A stretch of DNA of 8,735 bases, taken from assembly GCA_937860115.1 (NCBI GenBank), contig CALMBI010000109.1:1-8735 (forward strand). Reading direction: 5' to 3'. Both the position numbers and the translations under genes were made by a program. The notes under the pieces were generated by a model that saw only the letters and a list, made by a program, of their open reading frames with translations, had not been told where the DNA came from and ran no database searches. Within the stretch, counting starts at the first letter, position 1. The number at the start of each line of letters is the position of its first letter. Source of the DNA: an uncultured Arcobacter sp. (GTDB lineage: Bacteria; Campylobacterota; Campylobacteria; Campylobacterales; Arcobacteraceae). This document shows, piece by piece, positions 1-7,073 of this stretch.

Positions 1-64
1 TTTCTCTTATTCTTGAGAAATTTTCAAAAATTGCACTTCAGATTTAAATTTTGGCAAGAAAAAA

Positions 65-90
65 TAAATCATTTTCAGTTAAATCATTTT
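65..90. repeat. 11-bp direct repeat, 15-bp period, upstream of the operon
   Basis: TAAATCATTTT occurs perfectly at 65-75 and again at 80-90, so the copies start 15 bp apart. The second copy runs into a small inverted repeat, ATCA (83-86) and TGAT (91-94). The pair lies just upstream of the proposed -10 element at 106-111, where an activator or repressor site would be expected. Low-complexity AT-rich sequence can produce such matches by chance, and I recognise no known operator here. Confidence 0.4.
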
Positions 91-121
91 TGATAAAACT
101 TTAGGTAAAATCCGCGTCTTA
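91..121 (+). promoter_or_regulatory. Probable promoter of the ppiD-ftsA-ftsZ-murJ-msbA-pyrD operon
   Basis: TAAAAT at 106-111 fits the -10 consensus of the Campylobacterota housekeeping sigma factor (TAtAAT-like). It is preceded by T-rich DNA, and no recognisable -35 hexamer is seen, which is usual in this group. Transcription would then start near 117-121, giving a leader of about 35 nt. TATAAA at 126-131 is a weaker alternative. The flanking stretch 1-154 has no convincing gene: one forward frame stays open from the window edge to TGA at 91-93, but its product resembles nothing I know. No other promoter-like gap exists before the next six genes. Confidence 0.45.
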
Positions 122-154
122 ACACTATAAATTTAAAATAATAAGGTTTAATTA

Positions 155-1492
155 ATGATTACTTGGATGCAGAAACACAAAAAATGGCTAGTTATTACAA
201 TATGGATAAGTACAATCGCTTTTGTTGGAGCAGGATTTGTTGGATGGGGTTCATATAGCTATGGTCAAAATGGTGGAACAGTTGCAACTGTAGGTGATCT
301 AGAGATCGAAGTAAAAGAACTTCAAAAAGAATACAATCAAATGTATGGCCAATATCAGCAAATGTTTGGAGGTAATTTTACTCAAGAGATGGCTGATAAA
401 TTTAAAATAGAACAACAAGCATACAATAATCTTGTACAAAAATACTTAGTACTTAATCTTGCAAAAAAATACGGAATCATTGCAACAGATGAAGAAGTAG
501 CGAAACAATTAGTGAAATACGAGGCATTTTTAAAAGATGGTCAATTTGACAAAGATACCTACATTAAAGTACTGCAACAAAATAGATCAAATCCTACAGA
601 ATTTGAAGCTGGTTTAAAAAATGATATTGTATTTTTTAAAACAATCTCAATTTTTAATACAAATTTAGCTCCAAGTGAAATCAAAACACTAAGCAATATC
701 TATTTTAGTGAAGATGAAGTTTCTATTAATGTAATTAGCGCCAATGATATTGATAAAAATTACAATGAAGCTGACCTAAAATCTTTTTGGGAAAAAAACA
801 AAAATAGCTATAAAACAACAACACAATATAAAGTAAATATTGAAAAAGTTGTGATTGGAACTGATGAAAAAGAGAGTAAAAATAGTGCATTGAAAAAATA
901 TTTAGCACTTAAAAATAATAAAGAAAAATTTACTTCTGAAGAGTTGATTAGTGATACTTCTACACTTTTTGGTGAAAATCTTCAATCAATTGTTGCATTA
1001 AAAGATGGTGAACTTCTTAAACCATTTAAGCTTGGAAATGAATTTGTGATTGTGAAAATGATCGCTAAAATTGCTCCAACAACGCTCTCTTTTGAACAAG
1101 CACAAAATAGTGTAAAAAATGACTATTTAAAAACAATCGTTGCTAAAAAATTAGAAGAGAAAAAAAATGCGTTAGTAAAAAACTTTACAGGAACAAATAT
1201 AGGTTTTATATCTAAAGAATCTACACCTTCAATTGCATCATTAACAAAAGAAGAAACAGAAAAATTAGTTCAAGAGATAACTTCATCAACATCAATCATC
1301 AATGCTACTTCGTTTAATAATAAAGTTGTTGTTTATAAAATTGAAAGTTCAAGACTTGGTTTGATTGATGAAGCTAAATCTGCAGGATTAACACAAAATA
1401 TTGAAAAAATCAAAAACGAAGAGATTATAATGTCATTACTAGATAGATTAAAAAATGAATATAGTGTACAATCAAATATGAAAGTGGAGTAA
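155..1492 (+). CDS. Membrane-anchored periplasmic PpiD/SurA-type folding factor
   Basis: This 445-residue protein has a short cytoplasmic basic N-terminus and one transmembrane anchor at about residues 12-32, with the rest in the periplasm, as in PpiD. Residues 42-180 resemble the SurA/PpiD N-terminal chaperone domain: a beta strand followed by long amphipathic helices. Residues 205-305 sit where the parvulin-type prolyl isomerase domain lies in the family, but the usual glycine-rich GGDLG-type core is not visible. Activity as a chaperone is therefore better supported than isomerase activity. The C-terminal part (310-445) is lysine- and glutamate-rich and helical. The start is supported by TAAGG at 142-146, 8 nt upstream, and by the positively charged end before the anchor. 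It heads the operon and lies directly upstream of ftsA, as in Campylobacter. It probably helps outer-membrane or secreted proteins fold at the inner membrane. Family assignment is confident; catalytic activity is not. Confidence 0.85.
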   Translation: MITWMQKHKKWLVITIWISTIAFVGAGFVGWGSYSYGQNGGTVATVGDLEIEVKELQKEYNQMYGQYQQMFGGNFTQEMADKFKIEQQAYNNLVQKYLVLNLAKKYGIIATDEEVAKQLVKYEAFLKDGQFDKDTYIKVLQQNRSNPTEFEAGLKNDIVFFKTISIFNTNLAPSEIKTLSNIYFSEDEVSINVISANDIDKNYNEADLKSFWEKNKNSYKTTTQYKVNIEKVVIGTDEKESKNSALKKYLALKNNKEKFTSEELISDTSTLFGENLQSIVALKDGELLKPFKLGNEFVIVKMIAKIAPTTLSFEQAQNSVKNDYLKTIVAKKLEEKKNALVKNFTGTNIGFISKESTPSIASLTKEETEKLVQEITSSTSIINATSFNNKVVVYKIESSRLGLIDEAKSAGLTQNIEKIKNEEIIMSLLDRLKNEYSVQSNMKVE

Positions 1493-1494
1493 AC

Positions 1495-2886
1495 GTGAAT
1501 AATACAGATAAAACAATTTTAGCTTTAGATATCGGTACTTCTCACATTGTATCGATCATCGCAAAACATGACTTAAATGAAAAAATCAATATTTTAGGTG
1601 TTGGAAAAGTACAAAGTGCTGGGATCAATAAAGGAAATATTGTAGATATTGAACTTGCATCTTCTGCTATAAAAGATGCGGTAATGATCTCAAGAAGTAG
1701 TTGTGAAGTTGAGATCGATGAAACTTTTGTAACCGTATCTGGTGTAAATACAAGAAGTATTAGAAGCAAAGGTGCTACAAATATTCCAAGTGGCCATATC
1801 ACTGCAAATGATATCAAACTTGTTTTAACTAGAGCGTTGTATGAAGTACAAATCTCCCCTGAATATGAAGCGATCCATGTGATACCTCTTTATTTTACAG
1901 TTGATGATAATAACTCTATAGAAAATCCTTTAAACATCAATGGTTCAAGGCTAGAGGTGCATGCTAATATAATCATGGCAAAAAAATCTGCACTAGTAAA
2001 TATTAGAAATTCACTCAAAAATTCTGGTTTAGAAGATATTAATTATGTTCTAACACCGTATGCTTCTTCGATGGCTACACTTGATAGTGATAACAAAAAA
2101 CTTGGAAGTATGGTTATAGATCTTGGGGGTAGCACTTCAGAGTTTGCACTTTATAGTAATAAAGCTATGAGTTTTAATGATGTGATACCAATCGGTGGGG
2201 ATCACTTAACAAACGATCTTTCACTTATTTTAAAAACACCACTCAGTAGCGCAGATGAGATCAAAAAAAAACATGCCTCACTTATCCCAAATTTAGATGA
2301 TGATATTCATCCATTAGAAAAGATCCAAGTTCCACTATTAGGAAATGAATCGATCCATGAGGATGTATCATTAGATTATATTCAAAAAATCACTCATGCA
2401 AGAGTTGAAGAGATTTTAGTACTTATCCAACAAAAAATCCTTAATAGTGGGCTTTATAACAATGTAAATTCTATTGTTTTAACAGGTGGTACTTCAAAAA
2501 TACTAGGTATTGAACTTTTAGCAAAAGAGGTGTATCAAGGGATAAATATACAAATAAAAAATCCTAAAAATATCCAAAATGGGTATGTAAATTTTAATGA
2601 TCCTACCTTAAGTGCAATAGCTGGGCTCATATTATATGCACTAGATACAGATCCTATACTTGAACTTGATTCAAATAAAAAATTGCGTGTGAAAACCCCA
2701 AAAAGAATCACACCAATTCAAGAAGAGCCAATCATTAGAGACACAAGATCAACTGAACAAATGGGTTCAAGAGGTGCCCAAACACAATATGAAACAAATC
2801 AAACATTAAATCAAGCACCAAAATCAAATGAACAACAAACTTCACCAATTTCAAAATTGATGAAAAAAATTTCAGAATGGATATAA
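1495..2886 (+). CDS. ftsA: Cell division protein FtsA, actin-like membrane tether of FtsZ
   Basis: FtsA is an actin-fold ATPase that anchors FtsZ filaments to the inner face of the cytoplasmic membrane and recruits later division proteins. The 463 residues show the phosphate-1 loop LALDIGTSHI (10-18 region), the FtsA-specific 1C/SHS2 subdomain at about 80-165, the phosphate-2 loop VIDLGGSTSEF (207-217), and the adenosine motif LTGGTSKILGIE (329-340). The last residues, ISKLMKKISEWI, form the basic amphipathic membrane-targeting helix. Between core and helix lies a long polar linker (about 392-449) rich in N, Q, T and P, which makes the protein longer than the roughly 420-residue E. coli FtsA. 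Translation starts at GTG; GGAG at 1486-1489, inside the end of the upstream gene, is 5 nt away from it. It is 2 nt after the upstream gene and 3 nt before ftsZ, its direct partner. Confidence 0.96.
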   Translation: MNNTDKTILALDIGTSHIVSIIAKHDLNEKINILGVGKVQSAGINKGNIVDIELASSAIKDAVMISRSSCEVEIDETFVTVSGVNTRSIRSKGATNIPSGHITANDIKLVLTRALYEVQISPEYEAIHVIPLYFTVDDNNSIENPLNINGSRLEVHANIIMAKKSALVNIRNSLKNSGLEDINYVLTPYASSMATLDSDNKKLGSMVIDLGGSTSEFALYSNKAMSFNDVIPIGGDHLTNDLSLILKTPLSSADEIKKKHASLIPNLDDDIHPLEKIQVPLLGNESIHEDVSLDYIQKITHARVEEILVLIQQKILNSGLYNNVNSIVLTGGTSKILGIELLAKEVYQGINIQIKNPKNIQNGYVNFNDPTLSAIAGLILYALDTDPILELDSNKKLRVKTPKRITPIQEEPIIRDTRSTEQMGSRGAQTQYETNQTLNQAPKSNEQQTSPISKLMKKISEWI

Positions 2887-2889
2887 ATA

Positions 2890-4029
2890 ATGAGTATCGA
2901 TAGTTTATTTCAACCAACAATAATCGAAGGAAAAACGACAACAGTACTACCAGATAATTTTGCAAGAATAGCCGTAATTGGTGTTGGTGGAGGTGGTTGT
3001 AATATGGTCAACCATATGATCAACGAAGGTATTCACAAAATTGATCTTATTGTTTCAAATACAGACTTACAAGCATTAAAAGTATCAGATGCACCACATA
3101 AAATTCAACTTGGAGCAGAGCTTACAAGGGGTCTTGGTGCTGGAATGAAACCAGATATCGGTAGAGATTCAGCAGTAGAAAGCTATGAAAACATCAAAGA
3201 AGCATTAGAGGGATCAGATATCGTATTTATTGCTGCAGGGCTTGGAGGTGGAACAGGAACAGGGGCTGCTGCAATCGTTGCAAAGGCAGCTAAAGAGGTA
3301 AAGGCACTCACAGTTTCAGTTGTTACAAAACCTTTTAAATGGGAAGGCAAAAGAAGAACAGCACTAGCAAATATTGGTCTAGAGGAGCTTAAAAAATATA
3401 GTGACTCTATTATTGTTATTAAAAACGATAGACTTATGGACACAACCGATGCTAATATAGGTATGAAAGATGCATTTAGAATGGTTGATAATATTTTGTA
3501 CCAAGCAGTAAATGGTATGAGTGAGGTTATCTTAAAACCAGGGAGTAGCGATATTAATGTTGACTTTGCTGATGTAAAAACTATTATGCAACATCGTGGA
3601 ATGGCACTTATGGGTATCGGGAAAGGAAAAGGTGAGAATGCAGCAAGAATCGCTTTAGAAAATGCAATCAAATCACCACTTTTAGATGAAGTATCACTTG
3701 AAAGTGCAAAGGGAATAATGATTCACTGGACTTTCAATAAAAATCTTACACTTTTTTCTGTAACAGAGATCATGAACAATATCAATGATACAATCGACAC
3801 AAATGCGGATATTATTTTTGGAACAACAACAGATGATAATTTAGCTGTAGATGAAGTAAAAATTACTATTGTTGCTACTGGATTTGAATCACAAGCCGAA
3901 GATGAAGTAGAAAAAACTGATCTCGAAAAATCACCATCATTACCATCAACAGAATCACCAAATGATCCAAACTATTATGATGTTCCGCCATTTATGAGAG
4001 GATATACAATTAAACACACTATTAAATGA
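2890..4029 (+). CDS. ftsZ: Cell division GTPase FtsZ
   Basis: FtsZ is the tubulin homologue that polymerises with GTP into the cytokinetic ring. The 379-residue sequence has an N-terminal arm (1-24), the nucleotide-binding loop GVGGGGCN (31-38), the tubulin signature GGGTGTG (119-125), and the catalytic T7 loop NVDFADVKTIM (223-233) with the acidic residues that trigger GTP hydrolysis in the neighbouring subunit. The globular core ends near residue 333. A short acidic linker (334-359) leads to the conserved C-terminal peptide YYDVPPFMR (362-370), which binds FtsA and other partners. Nine further residues, mostly polar or basic, follow it. The Shine-Dalgarno signal is weak (AATGGA at 2876-2881), so translation is probably coupled to ftsA, which ends 3 nt earlier. 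Its stop codon overlaps the murJ start in ATGA. Confidence 0.98.
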   Translation: MSIDSLFQPTIIEGKTTTVLPDNFARIAVIGVGGGGCNMVNHMINEGIHKIDLIVSNTDLQALKVSDAPHKIQLGAELTRGLGAGMKPDIGRDSAVESYENIKEALEGSDIVFIAAGLGGGTGTGAAAIVAKAAKEVKALTVSVVTKPFKWEGKRRTALANIGLEELKKYSDSIIVIKNDRLMDTTDANIGMKDAFRMVDNILYQAVNGMSEVILKPGSSDINVDFADVKTIMQHRGMALMGIGKGKGENAARIALENAIKSPLLDEVSLESAKGIMIHWTFNKNLTLFSVTEIMNNINDTIDTNADIIFGTTTDDNLAVDEVKITIVATGFESQAEDEVEKTDLEKSPSLPSTESPNDPNYYDVPPFMRGYTIKHTIK

Positions 4030-5345
4030 TAAAACATATCTTTACAAATAGTGCAGGCATTTTAGTCTCTAGAATCTTAGGATTTATTAGAGACATGATG
4101 ACCGCTACAATTCTTGGAGCAAATATCTATAGTGATATATTTTTTATTGCTTTTAAAATCCCAAATCTCTTTCGAACTGTATTTGCTGAAGGTGCGTTTA
4201 CTCAAGCATTTATCCCCGCATTTTCAAGAAGTACACACAAAACGAGATTTACAACTATAATCTTTACTCAACTTATTTTTATTTTGATTTTACTTTCATT
4301 GCTTGTTACACTTTTTGCAAAAGGGATCACCGCTGCTATTGCTTTTGGTTTTGATGAAGCTACATTAGATCTTGCTGCACCACTTGTAGCAATTAATTTT
4401 TATTATCTTCCACTTATTTTTAGTGTTACATTTTTAGGTGCTATTTTGCAATATAAAAACCATTTTGCTACAACAGCCTATTCTACAGCACTTCTTAATA
4501 TCTCAATGATTATTTCACTTCTTTTAGCGCAAGGTCTTGAAGCACATAGTGTGGTTTATTATTTAAGTTTTGGTGTTATTGCTGGGGGTGTTTTACAATT
4601 AATTGCACATTTATATTCACTAAGAAAAAGAAAATTAGATAAATATTTTGCATTTAAACAGCAATTAATCACTACAAAATCAAAACTCACACAAGGGTTT
4701 TATAAAACTTTCTTTCCAGCTATTTTAGGATCATCAACAGCACATATTGCAGCTTTTATAGATACAGCACTTGCATCTTTTTTGGTGACAGGAAGTATAA
4801 GTTATCTCTATTATGCAAATAGGATTTTTCAACTACCATTGGCTCTTTTTGCAATTGCAACATCAATTGCCCTCTTCCCATCAATTGCAAAAGCGATAAA
4901 AAACAACAACAGATTTAGAGCTCTTCAAATGCTTAGAAAAGCATTTTGGTTTTTATTAGGACTATTGTTTGTTTCTGCTACAATAGGGATTGTTTTTAAT
5001 AATGAGATTATTTGGTTGCTGTTTGAGCGTGGTGCTTTTAATGAAAATGATACAAAACAAACCGCTATTATTTTAGCTATGTATCTTATTGGACTTGTAC
5101 CATTTGGACTTGCTAAAATTTTTTCATTATGGTTATATTCAGAACAAAAACAAATTATTACAGCAAAAATATCTGCTAAGTCATTGGTGTTTAATATTAT
5201 ATTTTCATTGATTTTAATAGCACCATTTGGTGCAGCTGGACTTGCTTTTAGTTCAACCATGACTGGTTTTGTACTCTTTTTTCTTACGATTAAAGAGTTT
5301 GGATTTAGATATTTTTACGATGAAATTTTAAAGGGGAAAAAGTAG
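4026..5345 (+). CDS. murJ: Lipid II flippase MurJ (short form)
   Basis: MurJ (formerly MviN) is a MOP-superfamily flippase that moves the peptidoglycan precursor lipid II across the cytoplasmic membrane. The N-terminus is diagnostic: SRILGFIRD, then DIFFIAFKIPNLFR and FAEGAFTQAFIP. Arg16, Arg22, Asp37 and Arg50 align with E. coli Arg18, Arg24, Asp39 and Arg52, and Arg266 in YANRIFQLP with Arg270; these arginines line the substrate cavity. I count about twelve transmembrane segments in 439 residues. E. coli MurJ has fourteen in about 511, and the missing part is the C-terminal pair. The gene shares ATGA with the end of ftsZ and has no Shine-Dalgarno at normal spacing, so it is probably translated by re-initiation after ftsZ. 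Placing it directly behind ftsZ links division with septal wall precursor supply. Confidence 0.94.
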   Translation: MIKHIFTNSAGILVSRILGFIRDMMTATILGANIYSDIFFIAFKIPNLFRTVFAEGAFTQAFIPAFSRSTHKTRFTTIIFTQLIFILILLSLLVTLFAKGITAAIAFGFDEATLDLAAPLVAINFYYLPLIFSVTFLGAILQYKNHFATTAYSTALLNISMIISLLLAQGLEAHSVVYYLSFGVIAGGVLQLIAHLYSLRKRKLDKYFAFKQQLITTKSKLTQGFYKTFFPAILGSSTAHIAAFIDTALASFLVTGSISYLYYANRIFQLPLALFAIATSIALFPSIAKAIKNNNRFRALQMLRKAFWFLLGLLFVSATIGIVFNNEIIWLLFERGAFNENDTKQTAIILAMYLIGLVPFGLAKIFSLWLYSEQKQIITAKISAKSLVFNIIFSLILIAPFGAAGLAFSSTMTGFVLFFLTIKEFGFRYFYDEILKGKK

Positions 5346-5347
5346 TG
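5331..5347 (+). promoter_or_regulatory. Strong ribosome binding site fixing the GTG start of msbA
   Basis: AAGGGGA at 5331-5337 lies inside the last codons of murJ, 7 nt before GTG at 5345-5347. The GTG overlaps the murJ stop TAG by one base (TAGTG). The good spacing supports this unusual start, and it shows that msbA has its own initiation signal despite the overlap. Confidence 0.7.
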
Positions 5348-7054
5348 TTAGATTTTATAAAACAGTATCTTCTATATTACAAAAACTATAAAAAGCAATT
5401 TTTCTATACTTTGATAGGGATTGTTTTAGTAGCAATTGGTACAAGTGGTACTGCGTATGTCATTAAACCTCTTTTGGATGAAATATTTGTAAATAAAAAT
5501 GAACAAATGCTTGCAGTAATTCCGTTTTTAGTGATTGCTCTTTATGCTGCAAAAGGATTTGGAAGATATATTCAAGCATATTATATTTCTTATATTGGTG
5601 GAGATATTATTAGGATCGTAAGAGACAATTTACTTTCCCATATATTAAAATTGGATCTTGCTTTTTTTAATGAAAAGCATGGTGGAGAACTAATTAGTAG
5701 AATCACAAATGATATAAATAGAATTCAAGGTGCTGTTTCAAATCAAATAGCTAAAATTATCCAAGAATCACTTACTGTTATCTCTTTAATTGGTGTTGTT
5801 ATATATCAAAGTCCAGAACTTGCTTTTTATGGGTTAGTTGTCTTGCCATTGATTATATATCCTTTGTCAAGACTTGCTAAAAAAATGAAAAAACTCTCAT
5901 TTTTATCACAAGAAAAAAATAGTGATATCACATCTAATCTAAGTGAAACATTTAATAATATAGAGATAATAAAAGCAAATGCTACAGAATTAATTGAAAC
6001 TGATAAATTTAAAAAACACAATCAAGAATCATTTGATATAAATATCAAATCAGTTAAAACAAATGAACTTGTATCTCCTATAATGGAACTACTTGGTGCA
6101 TTTGCAGTTGCTATTGTGATTACAGTAGGTGGACATAAAGTTATCGATGGAGAGATGAGTGTTGGAACATTTTTTAGTTTTATGACAGCATTATTTATGT
6201 TATATACCCCACTAAAAAGTCTCTCCTCTTTATACAATAAACTTCAAGATGCAATTGCTGCAAATGAAAGAATCAATGATCTTTTTAATAAAACACCAAA
6301 TATTACAGCTGGTTCTTTGGAGATTCCAAACAGAGTAGAAACTATTAGTTTTAAAAATATCACACTTCGATTTGAAGACAAAATTGCACTAAATAAGATC
6401 TCTCTTGATATTAAAAAAGGTGAAACTATAGCACTAGTTGGTGATAGTGGTGGCGGAAAAAGTTCCCTTATCAACACTCTTATTCGATTTTATGATCCAA
6501 TATCTGGAGAGATTACACTCAATAACACAAATATCAAAGAGTATGACCTGCAAAGCTTACGTAAAGCTATTTCAATTGTCACGCAAAGAGTCTATATATT
6601 TAATGATACTATTAAAGCAAATATTTGTTATGGAGAAATTTATGATGAACAAAAAGCAATACAAGCATTAAAAGATGCTCATGCTTACGATTTTATCACA
6701 AATCTACCAAATGGCTTAGATACTATTTTAGATGAATTCGGGACAAATCTTAGTGGAGGTCAGCGACAAAGGATTGCGATTGCAAGAGCGATCTATAAAA
6801 ATCCTCAAATCCTTATCTTGGATGAAGCAACTTCTGCACTTGATAATGAAAGCGAATCGGTTATTACTGAAGTTTTAAATGAAATAAGTAAAGATAAAAT
6901 CACTTTTATTATAGCTCATCGTTTAAGTACAATTAAAAATGCCTCCAAGATAGCTGTATTTAAAAGTGGTCAAATAGTATGCTTAGGAAAAGAGAGTGAA
7001 CTGCTTGAAAATTGTACCGAATATCAACGACTCCACAATTTAGCAAATATTTAA
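5345..7054 (+). CDS. msbA: Lipid A-type ABC exporter MsbA
   Basis: This is a half-size ABC exporter that works as a homodimer. In the MsbA family it flips lipid A-core across the inner membrane using ATP. The 569 residues consist of a six-helix transmembrane domain (helices near 20-43, 55-78, 137-155, 158-178, 245-265 and 272-297) and a nucleotide-binding domain from about 332. The latter has Walker A GDSGGGKSS (366-374), Q-loop Gln414, signature LSGGQ (469-473), Walker B ILILDEA (489-495) with catalytic Glu494, D-loop SALD (497-500) and switch His525, so all catalytic parts are intact. Length is close to E. coli MsbA (582). The substrate is inferred from family and from synteny with pyrD and the M16 peptidase, as in Campylobacter; a related lipid-linked oligosaccharide flippase such as PglK cannot be excluded from motifs alone. 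Start codon is GTG. Confidence 0.88.
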   Translation: MLDFIKQYLLYYKNYKKQFFYTLIGIVLVAIGTSGTAYVIKPLLDEIFVNKNEQMLAVIPFLVIALYAAKGFGRYIQAYYISYIGGDIIRIVRDNLLSHILKLDLAFFNEKHGGELISRITNDINRIQGAVSNQIAKIIQESLTVISLIGVVIYQSPELAFYGLVVLPLIIYPLSRLAKKMKKLSFLSQEKNSDITSNLSETFNNIEIIKANATELIETDKFKKHNQESFDINIKSVKTNELVSPIMELLGAFAVAIVITVGGHKVIDGEMSVGTFFSFMTALFMLYTPLKSLSSLYNKLQDAIAANERINDLFNKTPNITAGSLEIPNRVETISFKNITLRFEDKIALNKISLDIKKGETIALVGDSGGGKSSLINTLIRFYDPISGEITLNNTNIKEYDLQSLRKAISIVTQRVYIFNDTIKANICYGEIYDEQKAIQALKDAHAYDFITNLPNGLDTILDEFGTNLSGGQRQRIAIARAIYKNPQILILDEATSALDNESESVITEVLNEISKDKITFIIAHRLSTIKNASKIAVFKSGQIVCLGKESELLENCTEYQRLHNLANI

Positions 7055-7073
7055 ACTTATAAAGGAAATAAAA

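Noticed and set aside
1..93. Forward reading frame open from the window edge to TGA at 91-93
   Set aside because: About 30 codons without a stop is not rare by chance over several frames, the product is an unremarkable F/N/K/Q-rich stretch, and the related Campylobacter locus would have a divergent neighbour here. No start or family match is visible.
1160..1167. A8 run in the ppiD-like gene as a possible phase-variation tract
   Set aside because: Short A runs are common in this AT-rich lysine-rich sequence, and Campylobacterota phase variation usually uses longer G/C tracts in surface genes.
2998..3000. Cys37 in the FtsZ nucleotide-binding loop where E. coli has glycine
   Set aside because: This position varies among functional FtsZ proteins (for example asparagine in Bacillus subtilis), so the cysteine is not evidence of altered function.
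3183..3671. 162-codon open frame on the minus strand opposite ftsZ
   Set aside because: It lies wholly antisense to a strongly conserved gene, has no ribosome site that I can see, and its S/I/L/A-rich product is what a shadow of FtsZ codons would give.
3997..4002. AGAGGA, a strong Shine-Dalgarno-like motif before murJ
   Set aside because: It lies 23 nt upstream of the murJ ATG, too far for normal initiation, and encodes the Met-Arg-Gly end of the conserved FtsZ peptide.
6438..6671. 77-codon forward frame inside msbA
   Set aside because: It is in another frame across the conserved Walker A to signature region of MsbA; the product resembles no family and the msbA frame is intact.
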